Shown here: positions 37,901 to 46,696 of the stretch, piece by piece
How positions within the stretch are numbered: position 1 is the stretch's first letter
Layout: each line of letters begins with the position of its first letter
Assembly: GCA_035719105.1 (NCBI GenBank)
Contig: DASTGN010000004.1
Coordinates: 124,001-188,000 of the forward strand
Length of the DNA: 64,000 nt
Direction: 5' to 3'
Source of the DNA: UBA8389 sp035719105
Lineage (GTDB): Bacteria; Bacteroidota; Bacteroidia; Bacteroidales; UBA1402
Translations under genes and position numbers: made by a program
The notes under the pieces: generated by a model
Databases searched by the model: none
The model's input: the letters and a program-made list of their open reading frames with translations, nothing else
What the model was told of the DNA's origin: nothing

Positions 37901-38103
37901 TCTTCTGTAATAGCTGACGAAACTCCAACCACATCGACATGAATGCCGGGTAGCGGTTTGCCAGTAAGTGCTTCCGTGACCTTACCGGTAATCGTGAACG
38001 GGAACTTGTTTTTTTCCGACTGTGCGTTTACAGGAATTGTCAATATTCCGAATAAAAGAAATATCCAACAAACGATGTATTTATCAATCTTAATTGTATT
38101 CAT
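34948..38103 (-). CDS. SusC/RagA-family TonB-dependent receptor (pair 2)
   Basis: The 1051-residue protein has a signal peptide (hydrophobic CWIFLLFGILTIPVNAQS). A carboxypeptidase-regulatory-like domain (FTITGKVTEALTGKPLPGIHVDVVG) precedes the plug, which contains FILDGLPYE and the family signature ESITVLKDGTSLYGVKGANGVV. A 22-strand barrel follows, ending in a short hydrophobic strand (ISIGIKIAL). It imports oligosaccharides through the outer membrane using TonB energy together with the downstream SusD. Between the regulatory domain and plug there is an atypical segment (residues roughly 110-150) where most SusC proteins keep a conserved TonB-interacting stretch. FAS1 lipoprotein genes precede it closely (25 bases). 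Confidence 0.95.
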   Translation of the reverse strand: MNTIKIDKYIVCWIFLLFGILTIPVNAQSEKNKFPFTITGKVTEALTGKPLPGIHVDVVGVSSAITEDNGTYSLLIPNRNVLIKVSGYGFATKEISVRGRDRIDVNLYENDYKGAQRTVNTPTGDVSSTMMANSATSILENSDLSVALSPDELIQGYASGINSNFRSGMPGAGANMFLHGFNTMNAGSMPLFILDGLPYENSVYANSLVGNYTTNPLASIDVKDVESITVLKDGTSLYGVKGANGVVLIKTLRANQLETKINVHVHTGINFEPEKLPVLNAAEHRNLLSDLFQSQNLSPLYVEKLPFFDSELPVKKPWGYDGNVDYYRYNHETDWQKMIYDSKWSQNYYLNVAGGDEIAKYVLSLGFLDQQGSLKNTHFQRFNTRFNSEVRLSQKVNFMSNMSFIYGNKNMMNEGSNNNLNPILASLFKSPFTTSHIYNEEGKMSPNEESVDIFGNSNPYVLANNLLLANINYRFMGTFELAWNINRKLSLNGSFGLNFSKERERIFYPSVGVAFDQSGDNLITNEMQHRTDRLFSLYGDFHANYHTSFASDQNLNVRIGSRYQNNKAENDFGKAFNSSSDDFKTIGYGIPLLRQIGGSIGNWNWLSFYTTADYDFQNKYFFNFSLSSDASSRYGKNAQALYTYPSLAGAWLISGEDFMKDVADIDLLKFRLSYGLSGNDDMGNYNGIQYYKPQNFLGSYGLIRGNLVNTYLKPETVERINAGLDVSFFDERVNINVDVYSNTTKDMILVTTPERISGFEHYITNAGSMRNTGADFNLNTRILNGTLVWDLGLMVSTYQNKVLDLNGEEFLTQASGATIQTKVGQPLGQFYGYKTNGVYSTQDQANTDNLHVLQGLVPVKFGAGDVRFVNQNTDNLIDENDRVVIGDPNPDVFGSITNTLKYEKWSLNTLMIYSIGNDVYNYTRAQLENTSTYNNQSQATLNRWRYEGDVTNMPKAVYGDPMGNARFSDRWIENGSYIRLKSLTLAYDLKLKSNFIQDCTLFATGENLLTLTKYKGLDPEFGIGQSPLYYGVDPCVVPQPRRISIGIKIAL

Positions 38104-38128
38104 ATTGTTCTATTATTTGTAAACGCAT

Positions 38129-39919
38129 TTAATCGTTTGGATCTACCAAGGGTACCAATCGGATATAATCTAAAAACAAGACGCCAGCATTGGTGTCTTT
38201 TTCCCTGATGGTATTGGACACAAAAATGGTGGCTTTGCCGTAGGCAGGGCAATTTAAGATTTTGTTTTGTCCAAAATCATCCGCTGATGTATAGGGTAAT
38301 AACGGAGCTGTTAAAGAGGTGGCCAACATGAACATACTGTCGATCGCTGCTGTCCGATATCGTTTTAGTTGGATCTGACCAGACACACCTGCTACAGACT
38401 CGCTTGCCATCATTGAATAGGCTGTAAAATTATTCGAAATGGTTCCATTCGAATTTCTTCTCAATGCTGGTTTGCCTGGAAAACTAATCAACATCTTCTG
38501 TTCCATTAACATGGGGAATCGTTGTGTGTATAGAATGGTATCTGTTCCGTTAACTGTAAAAAGTGGAACAGCATTCTTTCCTCCAGTTGCATAAAGTTTG
38601 CCTGTCACAGAGTAAATGTGGGAGGATTTATCATCGTAAGTTCGCCAGTATATTTCATAAGGAACTGAAAACATTTCAGGTTCATATTTCAGGTAAGCGT
38701 TGTTGCTTTTACTTACAAAACCTTCGTTAGAACGATGAATCATATTAAAGGTCCTTGTTTCGGTAACGGTTTGGACTGAATCACCAGCCACATTCCATCT
38801 ATAATAGGTGAACGTCGAACGCGTCTGCCCTTTGAGCGTCACGTCTTTACCACCTCTTGCCCATGAACGATAGCGAACTTCCCAACCGTCCTGGCCATCC
38901 CAACGATCTGTATAATCCTCTGCTTCAATGATTTTAGTTTTGATTTTGTTTTCATACATCTTGATATCGATGTCGTTGACTTTATAAACCTTTCCATTTG
39001 ATGCCTGATAGGTTTCCACGATGGCAGATGGATTGATATCGACCAATAAAGAATCACCATTCATCGAAAGATATCTACCGACATGATCAATGTTCTCAGG
39101 ATTCAAAATCAAGTCTTTGGTTATTTGACTGATGATTTCTTTAGCTTGCTTCACTGCATCGTCTTGATGCATGTATTTGGCATATTTGGTCTTCAGTTTA
39201 TCTAAAGCAGTGGGTTCCAACAGTATTACATTAAATGCCAATGATTCGTCTCCTAAAGGAAATGCAGTTAAGAAATCATTCTGAGTTTTCATGACCTTAT
39301 CATAGGTGGGTTGACCATTCGCATCAACCCCAGTCTGAACACTACGATCCATATCCATGACAAGTCTATCTTCGGATCGAATGAAATCGATCTGACCAAA
39401 ATTGTTTTGTTCGAGTAAATACTCTAGAATATTCTTGCGATCGGTAATCATGTTGTCAATGATGTGCAGAACTCCGTTCGAAGTAGCCACGTTGGATTTA
39501 ACCAATCCAGCGCCGGATATTCCTGCGGCGTTGACAGGGACATTCTTTTCGTTGATCATTCTAATTGTTGATCCCGTATCGAAATTGCCGGATTCGTTGA
39601 CATAGTAGGAATAATAAGCGATATAGTTCTTAATCCACTCCTTCAACATCGTCGTATCCGTGAGGTTGAGTCCTGCCAGTACGCTATTTTGTGGGGCAAA
39701 AACGGTCAGACCCTGTTCATTCTGCAAGAATTTATCATAGCTGGTCTGCTGCAGGATTTGGGCAAAAACGGACAAATCCGTGTTCGAAGCAATCGCCTCA
39801 TATAAATTCTTGCCTCTCATTTCGTCATTCAACCGGATATCATTCTTCCAGGCATCACAAGCTGAAAACAAGGCAATAATTGCTATGAAAAGCCCGATTT
39901 TAAACAATGATTGTTTCAT
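38129..39919 (-). CDS. FAS1 (fasciclin) surface lipoprotein with C-terminal beta-sandwich-like region, copy C
   Basis: The start is placed at the ATG at 39919, giving lipoprotein signal MKQSLFKIGLFIAIIALFSAC with Cys21; an in-frame ATG 13 codons upstream only adds polar residues. The 596-residue product has a first FAS1 domain with the two family motifs: LTVFAPQNSVLAG (H1) near residue 70, and SNGVLHIIDNMITD (H2) near residue 150. A second, more divergent FAS1 region runs to about 320 (YLLEQNNFGQIDFIRSED start). The last 250 residues are beta-rich (DGWEVRYRSWARGGKDV, ATIFVSNTIRE, FLDYIRLVPL) and look like a jelly-roll binding module. It lies between a FAS1 gene and susC of pair 2, the place of a surface glycan-binding protein. 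Confidence 0.85.
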   Translation of the reverse strand: MKQSLFKIGLFIAIIALFSACDAWKNDIRLNDEMRGKNLYEAIASNTDLSVFAQILQQTSYDKFLQNEQGLTVFAPQNSVLAGLNLTDTTMLKEWIKNYIAYYSYYVNESGNFDTGSTIRMINEKNVPVNAAGISGAGLVKSNVATSNGVLHIIDNMITDRKNILEYLLEQNNFGQIDFIRSEDRLVMDMDRSVQTGVDANGQPTYDKVMKTQNDFLTAFPLGDESLAFNVILLEPTALDKLKTKYAKYMHQDDAVKQAKEIISQITKDLILNPENIDHVGRYLSMNGDSLLVDINPSAIVETYQASNGKVYKVNDIDIKMYENKIKTKIIEAEDYTDRWDGQDGWEVRYRSWARGGKDVTLKGQTRSTFTYYRWNVAGDSVQTVTETRTFNMIHRSNEGFVSKSNNAYLKYEPEMFSVPYEIYWRTYDDKSSHIYSVTGKLYATGGKNAVPLFTVNGTDTILYTQRFPMLMEQKMLISFPGKPALRRNSNGTISNNFTAYSMMASESVAGVSGQIQLKRYRTAAIDSMFMLATSLTAPLLPYTSADDFGQNKILNCPAYGKATIFVSNTIREKDTNAGVLFLDYIRLVPLVDPND

Positions 39920-39989
39920 ACGTACATTTATTTTAAGGTCATATGGCTGTGACTCCATATTATCGTTTTAAAGTTTTTTTTCAACACCA

Positions 39990-41762
39990 TCAACCAGCAA
40001 TCGTCGTATCGGGTGGACATTCATTTTCTGGGAATATTTGACAATTTGGAACTTCAGGACCTACCCAGTTGCCTTTAATGTCCACTTTAGGCCATAATTG
40101 ATCTTCTTCAATTGGAATGAACTGTATCAAATCCCAGCTACCAGCTTGGGATCCACGTCCACCTGTTGTTGCCTCAAAACGCATGACATGACGACCCGTT
40201 GATTGTACATCGATAATTCCGAGCAAATGTGAGCAAACAACTGAATTGTATTTTTTGGCGTTATATTGTTTCCAACCGTCAATCTCAATAGCTTCTTCAC
40301 CGCTCGTTGACGGATTAGGCATATACGCTGACATATCAAAAATATACGGCAAAACCTGGTCGTCGTAACCTTGTTGTTTGAATATAGATTTCAGCTTTAA
40401 TTCTAATTCCCTACGGTAGCACAACCAGACTTTATACTTGCCTTCAATCAAAACGGGCGTTTTAAATTCTATCCATTGGTTGGTTAAACTGTACAAATTG
40501 AAACGCAAAGCATCTGCATAAACATACTGTGATTTTTCATCCAACACAGTTGGATAACCGCTTGACCAGTAGTTGATTGTTGTTGGCGCTCTCCCTCCCC
40601 AAGTTACTTCCGACAAATCACCAGGTGCGAAGTTGACACTGGTTCCTGGTTTGCGGAAATTTTTCAAGGCGATGATTTCGGGCTGTTCGGCAACATCCCA
40701 GTCTATTCGATAGGCGGTTCGATTTTTTATTTGGATGTTTCCGTTAATTTTATGAATCACCCCATTTGAACAACTATAATCAGTAAAGTCGCTCGTTCTG
40801 TCTAATGGAATTCCAGCCTCAACCATCTTTCCTTGATTCAATTCATTCAGTAAGATGACGTCAAGATTTCTTTTGAATGTAATGACTTGTTTGGGAGCTA
40901 CCGTTTGCATACTGGAAATGTAGAGCAAGTCTGCAACATACATCAGCGAATTGACACCATGATAGGCAATATAATTACGCAATAAGGTATCAGCATTTTC
41001 TATGGCTGGTGTATTCTTGCGAAGATCTGCCAATAACTCATCCACAGAATGGATTCCTGCATCAATAAATGCGTTGTCATCTTGGATAAAGAACGTATAC
41101 CAAAGATTATCCCGTACCACTGCAAACGAATCTGCCATTCCTGAACGTTCGAACACTTCTTTCATGATGGAATAATCGCTTGGTAATGCCCTGACAGCAT
41201 CAGTAATGGTTTGTTGAGGAGGTGTCAGAACTTTGTCAATAACTTGCAAGATACCATTGGCACCTCTCAAATCTTTCACGGTAATCTTTGCTTGACGGTT
41301 TACATAATAATCTCCGTCTTCCTTTGTGGTCAGATATTTTTTTGCAAAATTCGGGGAAGCCAACCTTCCAATGATAAAATCTGTTGTTCTCAGTGTATCT
41401 TTTACAAGATGGTATTTAACAATGTCCACAGCTTCTTCCTTAGTCAAAGCATTTATGTCGGTGATGTTCCGTTCAGCTAAATAGGTGTTCACTGCTTCAT
41501 TGGTCGGAGCAAACAATGTATAAGTACCATAGGCATGAATTGTTCCTGTGTATTCTGCTTTATCCACGATTGATAAAAAGGAGGTCAAGCCTTGATCCTT
41601 CATCATTTCATCAATCATTTCGTCGCTGTAAACTTTATAGATCTTGCCTTCCATACTTTTGGAGAAAAAGTTGTCGCAGGATGTCATCCACACGGTTCCA
41701 ACCAACAGGAGTATCATCCTGAGGGCAATAGGAACTATTTTTTGAACTAAATTATTTTTCAT
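39990..41762 (-). CDS. FAS1 (fasciclin) surface lipoprotein with C-terminal beta-sandwich-like region, copy B
   Basis: The 590-residue lipoprotein has a signal peptide to Cys29 (LLLVGTVWMTSC). The first FAS1 domain shows YTLFAPTNEAVNTYL (H1) and GANGILQVIDKVLTPP (H2). The second begins IMKEVFERSGM, has a weaker H1 (YTFFIQDDNAFIDAG) and a clear H2 (CSNGVIHKINGNI). From about residue 350 a beta-rich region follows (WIEFKTPVLIEGKYKVWLCYRR, GRHVMRFEATTGGRG, SWDLIQFIPIEE) that resembles carbohydrate-binding jelly rolls. It starts 11 bases after susD of pair 1 and shares its architecture with the next gene, suggesting duplication and divergence. Surface glycan binding is inferred. Confidence 0.87.
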   Translation of the reverse strand: MKNNLVQKIVPIALRMILLLVGTVWMTSCDNFFSKSMEGKIYKVYSDEMIDEMMKDQGLTSFLSIVDKAEYTGTIHAYGTYTLFAPTNEAVNTYLAERNITDINALTKEEAVDIVKYHLVKDTLRTTDFIIGRLASPNFAKKYLTTKEDGDYYVNRQAKITVKDLRGANGILQVIDKVLTPPQQTITDAVRALPSDYSIMKEVFERSGMADSFAVVRDNLWYTFFIQDDNAFIDAGIHSVDELLADLRKNTPAIENADTLLRNYIAYHGVNSLMYVADLLYISSMQTVAPKQVITFKRNLDVILLNELNQGKMVEAGIPLDRTSDFTDYSCSNGVIHKINGNIQIKNRTAYRIDWDVAEQPEIIALKNFRKPGTSVNFAPGDLSEVTWGGRAPTTINYWSSGYPTVLDEKSQYVYADALRFNLYSLTNQWIEFKTPVLIEGKYKVWLCYRRELELKLKSIFKQQGYDDQVLPYIFDMSAYMPNPSTSGEEAIEIDGWKQYNAKKYNSVVCSHLLGIIDVQSTGRHVMRFEATTGGRGSQAGSWDLIQFIPIEEDQLWPKVDIKGNWVGPEVPNCQIFPENECPPDTTIAG

Positions 41763-41773
41763 ATGACCTTGAA

Positions 41774-43375
41774 TTATCTGTAAAATTCATTTTGTACAAG
41801 TTTTTTATTGGTATCCAACTCATCCAAGCTGATGGGTAAATAATGGCTACCAGTGTTGCTTGTCCACTTGTTCAGCAAACTATATGCTTTTTCCGGTGGA
41901 GCAGCAAGTATGGCCAAACGTGTCAAATAATGCGCATTTTCAACGCTGTAATTATCTCTTTTTGCATGACGTAAAACGTCAAACCAGCGTTTGCCTTCAA
42001 ATGCGAACTCTCTGGCTCTTTCGTTGACAATAAACTCTTCCATGGTTCTACCCTCCATCGAACCAACTTGTTTATAAAACATATCGGTCGATTCTGGTGC
42101 ATTCGCTCTAGTGCGAATCTCCCCGACTAGTTCTTTAGCCTCTGTCAGCAACTCTTGGTTGTTGTTGTCGAGAATGGCTTTCTGTGTCAAAGCCTCAGCC
42201 TTCATTAGTATCACATCAGCCAAACGATAGAAAATCCAATTACTGAAGGAACTGGCAACAGGTCTGTATGAGAATTCATCTTTGGAAAGTCCAATCCATT
42301 TCCAAATATAACCTTGTTTATATGAAACGCCTTCGCCGCGCATGTCGAACCATCCCCTATCGATATTTGAAGTAATGAAATATTCTGAACTTAAATTTTC
42401 CATTTTGGCTTGCATTTTTGCATAGCCACCTGGTAGGAATAAGTTGCAAAATGGATTTGACTTATCTGTTTGGAACTGCAATTCGAAGATGCTTTCGACA
42501 CTATTGCCCTGAGCATACATGGACGTAAAGTAGGAGGAAACGTCACCTTCGTTAACATAATATACGGTATCGGATACGCCAGGTGTTGCACCATCAACCA
42601 GCACTTGTTGCCTTCCCACTGGAACTAATGAATATTGCCCCGAACCAATTACTTGCGAACACAAATCGATGCAATAATCGTAATCACCTTTCCATAGGTA
42701 AATATCGGCAAGCAACGTTCTGAGACTTAAGGCATTGAAATGCCCCTTGTTGGTAGCCATATCATTATAACTAAATGGCAAGTCGTTTTCTACCCTTCTA
42801 AGCGAAGCAATGAGAGAGTCAACAATTTGAGCTTGCGGAGTGGCTGGAACTGCAAAGTTCTGGTCATCGTAAATACTGGCTTTGGTCACGTATGGAACAT
42901 CACGAAACGTGCGTAGCAAGTAAAAGTAAGCCAAACTGCGGATGCAGGTGACTTCGGCTTCGTACTGTTTTAACAAAGTGGTGGAAAAAGACATGTCCAA
43001 AACCTGAGCCTTCTTTGCTAATTCAAGTACCGTATTGCATTGATTGATTGTTTTATAAAAATAACTCCAATCGGTGTAACTGTTTGAACTGACAATTTCA
43101 CCGTTGTTGATGGCGATGATGTTTTCGTTGGCAGAGGGAGTTGGCACGACCATATCGGCACGTAATTCTCCCCAAATGAAATAACGCTCCATCATGTTAT
43201 TTTCCATCAACGAAGTGTAACAACCATTTACGGCAGAATGGGCTTCCTCTTTCGTTTTCCAAAACCGGTCTCTAATAACACCATCTTCAGGTTCCAGGTT
43301 AAGCCATTGGGAGCATGACGATAATGATGTCAATGCCATAACAAGCAATAATCCAGATTTTATTTTAGTTTTCAT
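41774..43375 (-). CDS. SusD/RagB-family surface glycan-binding lipoprotein (pair 1)
   Basis: The 533-residue lipoprotein has signal MKTKIKSGLLLVMALTSLSSC with Cys21. It carries the SusD N-terminal start (WLNLEPEDGVIRDRFWKTKEEAHSAVNGCYTSL), the helical block EAEVTCIRSLAYFYLLRTFRDVPYVT, LRTLLADIYLWKGDY, and the C-terminal FIVNERAREFAFEGKRWFDVLRHAKR, all typical. The product caps the SusC pore encoded 22 bases upstream. It differs strongly from the SusD of pair 2, so the two pairs probably handle different oligosaccharides rather than being a recent duplicate. Confidence 0.96.
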   Translation of the reverse strand: MKTKIKSGLLLVMALTSLSSCSQWLNLEPEDGVIRDRFWKTKEEAHSAVNGCYTSLMENNMMERYFIWGELRADMVVPTPSANENIIAINNGEIVSSNSYTDWSYFYKTINQCNTVLELAKKAQVLDMSFSTTLLKQYEAEVTCIRSLAYFYLLRTFRDVPYVTKASIYDDQNFAVPATPQAQIVDSLIASLRRVENDLPFSYNDMATNKGHFNALSLRTLLADIYLWKGDYDYCIDLCSQVIGSGQYSLVPVGRQQVLVDGATPGVSDTVYYVNEGDVSSYFTSMYAQGNSVESIFELQFQTDKSNPFCNLFLPGGYAKMQAKMENLSSEYFITSNIDRGWFDMRGEGVSYKQGYIWKWIGLSKDEFSYRPVASSFSNWIFYRLADVILMKAEALTQKAILDNNNQELLTEAKELVGEIRTRANAPESTDMFYKQVGSMEGRTMEEFIVNERAREFAFEGKRWFDVLRHAKRDNYSVENAHYLTRLAILAAPPEKAYSLLNKWTSNTGSHYLPISLDELDTNKKLVQNEFYR

Positions 43376-43396
43376 GAATTCTATTTGTTAAATTGG

Positions 43397-46300
43397 TCAG
43401 AATGAAATATTTAAGCCAAAAGTGTATGATTTGGCAACAGGAGCTCGGGAATAATCTTTACCGGAACTCAAGGAAACTTCGGGATCTTGACCAGAATAAT
43501 TGGTCCAAACATGTAAGTTGTTAACTGTCAGATATAAATAAAGTTCTGAAACATTATGTTTAACAAGCCATGACTTATCAAAATTATACTTTACGGTGAC
43601 TGATTTCCAACGTAAGAAGGAACCGTCTTCGACAAAGCGATCGGAAGCCAACCAGTTATAGCCTTCACCATACAAAGCTCTGGGCAAAAGGTCAGCAGGG
43701 GCTTCGCTGGCATTATCGAAAGGATGACGCCAACGTTTCAAAACCGCTTTGCTCTGATTGTCATAGTTGTACATTTTTTCCAATTCCATACGGGTCATAT
43801 TGATGACATCGTTGCCGTAACGGAAATGTAAAACGGTGTTCAGGGAGAATTGCTTATACTTGATATTTGGAGTCAGTCCTCCATAAAATAGCGGGTTGAA
43901 GTCTCCTAAGTACGCAATATCCTGATAGTTGATGTTACCATCGTTATTCAAATCAACATATTTGGCATCACCTTGTTTAAAGGTATAGTCAACGGTTGGG
44001 TATCCGAATCTCATGTATACTGGAATCTGAGCTCCTTGGTCGTCAACAGTGTAAATGGACTGGCCGTTGCGATCTTTGGCAATCGTTTGAGCTTCGTTTA
44101 GATAAACTCCATCGTATTTATATCCGTAAAAAGAGCCGATAGGTTGGTTCAATAGGATGCGGGTCAAATATGATCCATTCGTATCCCATGTTCCACTATA
44201 CAGATTTGCATACTCGTGTACTTCTTTCACGACATTTTCATATTTGGCCACGTTGAAAGCGAGGTCAAAATTCCAATCCCGATTTTTAAACACTTTATAA
44301 TTAAGACTTAATTCCCAACCGCGGTTTTCAACGGTACCGAAGTTCATACTCATGGAATTGAAGCCAGACGAACTGGGTATGTTTACGTTTTCTGTAAATT
44401 GATCGGTGGTTGTTTTGATAAAATAGTCGAACTCGAGGTTGAACTTATAGTCTAACGCAACGAAATTAAGACCATAATTTTGTTGCGTACTCTTTTCCCA
44501 ACGCAAGTCTTTAAGTTCTAGGTTAACCGGATAGGTGGCATTTTCGCCCATGTAAGTCCAGTCGTAAGTATCGTAATTATTAAAGTACATATAATTTCTA
44601 CTGGGAGCTTTCCCAGAAAAACCATACGATGCACGAAATGAAAAGTCATCCAACCATTTTATTCCTTTCATGAATTCTTCTCCAGAAATGCGGTAACGAC
44701 CGGAAATGGCGGGGAATAAACCAAAACGGTGATTTCTACCAAAACGGGAGCTTCCGTTGTAATTTAAATTCCCGTATACGGTATATTTGTCTAAATACGT
44801 ATAGTTCACATTAATAAATGATTCCACCAACCGTTCGCGAGAGGAAGGAGAACTTCCGCCCCCTGCAGGATAGATACGAGAGGGTATGGATGGGTCCTGC
44901 AACTGAGGATTTGCAAGATTCGCAGAATTGGCGTTATAGGAGTAGCTGCTTCCTTCGTACGTATGAACACCGGCTACACCGATTAATCTGTGAATGTTTG
45001 AGTTCGCAAAGTTTGGTGTGAAAAACAACTTATTGAACGTATTGATGGTAAAGCTTTCACCATCACTATCGGATGCACTGTTCGTTTGCTCATTCGACCA
45101 AGGTAATCCAGTTGCGGATTGAGGAAGAAATTTCTTCGTTTTCTGGTTGAGTGCTTGAAAAGACACGTCAAAGGTATATCGCCAAACCAAATTGGGTTGA
45201 TACTGGATGGAAAGCTTAGGCAAGATCGTTTCACTGAGCACGTTGTTCTGGCCGTCTCTAGCCATTGCAACCGGGTTGAATACGTTGGGGTAATTACCCT
45301 GCGGATTATTTATCGGAGTAAAATAATTAGGAGTCCGTTCTCCAAATTCGTTAAAATAATAAATGCTCTGATTGGGCGCTTTGGTATAAGCATGTGAACG
45401 AACATCGGCACCGGCACCTCCGCTGTTTGGAACATAATTCCTTTGAATATCGGAATGTGTATAAGCCATGTCTGCGCTGAATCGGAGCTTATCCGAAACA
45501 AAATAGTCGAGGTTCAAACGAGTATTGATACGTTGCAATCCTGTTTCAATCGTGTTTCCAATTTGGTCGTAATATCCGGTTGAAAAGGCATATCGTACTT
45601 TAGAACTACCTCCACGAACCGATAAGTAATAATCTTGTGCAGAGCCATTTTGAGAAACGGCGTCTACCCAATCCGTATTTTGCGAATAGTTGTAGTAATA
45701 TTCGGGATTGTTCGGGTCGTATGCAAATTGAGGGTATTCCAACGGGCTGAGAATGATACCCCTGTTCAATTGAGATTCCAGGATGAGCGAGGTATATTCA
45801 TTACCGCTCAAGGTTGGTATGTGCAAAGGTTTTGGATAATACGAATTGGTTACTCGGAATGAAACCTTGGGAGGCGAAATCGTACCACGTTGGGTTGTAA
45901 TTTGCAAAACACCATTGGCTGCCTTTGAACCCCAGATGGCAGTAGCTGCTGCATCTTTCAAAACTATAATTTCCTTGATGTCCGAAGGGGCAATATTCAA
46001 CAATTGGGAAAATTCTTCTTCCGTTGCGGTTGAAAAATCGAAATCAGAACTGATGGCCGTTTCCAAGGGCACACCATCAACAACGATCATAGGCTGGTTG
46101 TCTCCAGAAAAAGAAGTGATACCACGAATTCGAATAGCCATCCCACTACCAGGATCACCTGCATTGGCTGTAATATCCACACCTGCAAGACGTCCTTGAA
46201 TCATTTCGTCCACTGTTGCGGCATGTAAATCGGCAATTTCAGAAGCATCTAATTTGGAAATCGACATGGAAATATCCCGCTCGTCAATGGTCATGCTTCC

Positions 46301-46669
46301 TACGGTTCTTTTTGGTTTGGCCGTTACCACCACTTCACTCAGGGTATTGTCTTCGACCAAAGAAACTTTGATGGCCGTATTTTCTCCAATAGGAACAACA
46401 ACCTTTTTATAGCCGATGCTGCTGATGGTCAATTTATTTTTGACATCGGTCACGTACAAGCTGAAATTGCCGTCTAAATTAGTCACCGTGCTCGACACAA
46501 CCCGGTTGTCTTTATTTGATTCAATAATGGAAGCCTGTATGATCGGTTGCTTGTCATTGGCAGAAATGACCGTACCTCTCACCAATATTTTTTCCTGTGC
46601 ATACGTACTTGCAGCAGAAAATATCAGGATACCGTACAACAAGCATAATTTAAGGACCAGTCGTCTCAT
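43397..46669 (-). CDS. SusC/RagA-family TonB-dependent receptor (pair 1)
   Basis: The 1090-residue protein has a signal peptide ending near TYAQE. The regulatory-like domain is ILVRGTVISANDKQPIIQAS...DGNFSLYV, the TonB-box-like stretch is LSEVVVTA, and the plug contains VDEMIQGRLAGVDITA, GSGMAIRIRG, PMIVVDGVPLE and KEIIVLKDAAATAIWGSKAANGVL. The barrel ends in AKSYTFGLNISF with a terminal Phe. It forms the import pore with the SusD encoded next. The FAS1 gene of copy A lies 27 bases upstream, making susC the second gene of the operon. Confidence 0.96.
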   Translation of the reverse strand: MRRLVLKLCLLYGILIFSAASTYAQEKILVRGTVISANDKQPIIQASIIESNKDNRVVSSTVTNLDGNFSLYVTDVKNKLTISSIGYKKVVVPIGENTAIKVSLVEDNTLSEVVVTAKPKRTVGSMTIDERDISMSISKLDASEIADLHAATVDEMIQGRLAGVDITANAGDPGSGMAIRIRGITSFSGDNQPMIVVDGVPLETAISSDFDFSTATEEEFSQLLNIAPSDIKEIIVLKDAAATAIWGSKAANGVLQITTQRGTISPPKVSFRVTNSYYPKPLHIPTLSGNEYTSLILESQLNRGIILSPLEYPQFAYDPNNPEYYYNYSQNTDWVDAVSQNGSAQDYYLSVRGGSSKVRYAFSTGYYDQIGNTIETGLQRINTRLNLDYFVSDKLRFSADMAYTHSDIQRNYVPNSGGAGADVRSHAYTKAPNQSIYYFNEFGERTPNYFTPINNPQGNYPNVFNPVAMARDGQNNVLSETILPKLSIQYQPNLVWRYTFDVSFQALNQKTKKFLPQSATGLPWSNEQTNSASDSDGESFTINTFNKLFFTPNFANSNIHRLIGVAGVHTYEGSSYSYNANSANLANPQLQDPSIPSRIYPAGGGSSPSSRERLVESFINVNYTYLDKYTVYGNLNYNGSSRFGRNHRFGLFPAISGRYRISGEEFMKGIKWLDDFSFRASYGFSGKAPSRNYMYFNNYDTYDWTYMGENATYPVNLELKDLRWEKSTQQNYGLNFVALDYKFNLEFDYFIKTTTDQFTENVNIPSSSGFNSMSMNFGTVENRGWELSLNYKVFKNRDWNFDLAFNVAKYENVVKEVHEYANLYSGTWDTNGSYLTRILLNQPIGSFYGYKYDGVYLNEAQTIAKDRNGQSIYTVDDQGAQIPVYMRFGYPTVDYTFKQGDAKYVDLNNDGNINYQDIAYLGDFNPLFYGGLTPNIKYKQFSLNTVLHFRYGNDVINMTRMELEKMYNYDNQSKAVLKRWRHPFDNASEAPADLLPRALYGEGYNWLASDRFVEDGSFLRWKSVTVKYNFDKSWLVKHNVSELYLYLTVNNLHVWTNYSGQDPEVSLSSGKDYSRAPVAKSYTFGLNISF

Positions 46670-46696
46670 GTTGCTATATTATATAAGGTTATTCTA

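Noticed and set aside
33153..46669. Recent tandem duplication of one SusC/D pair
   Set aside because: The two pairs differ clearly in plug signatures, lengths and SusD sequence, so they are distinct lineages rather than a fresh repeat.
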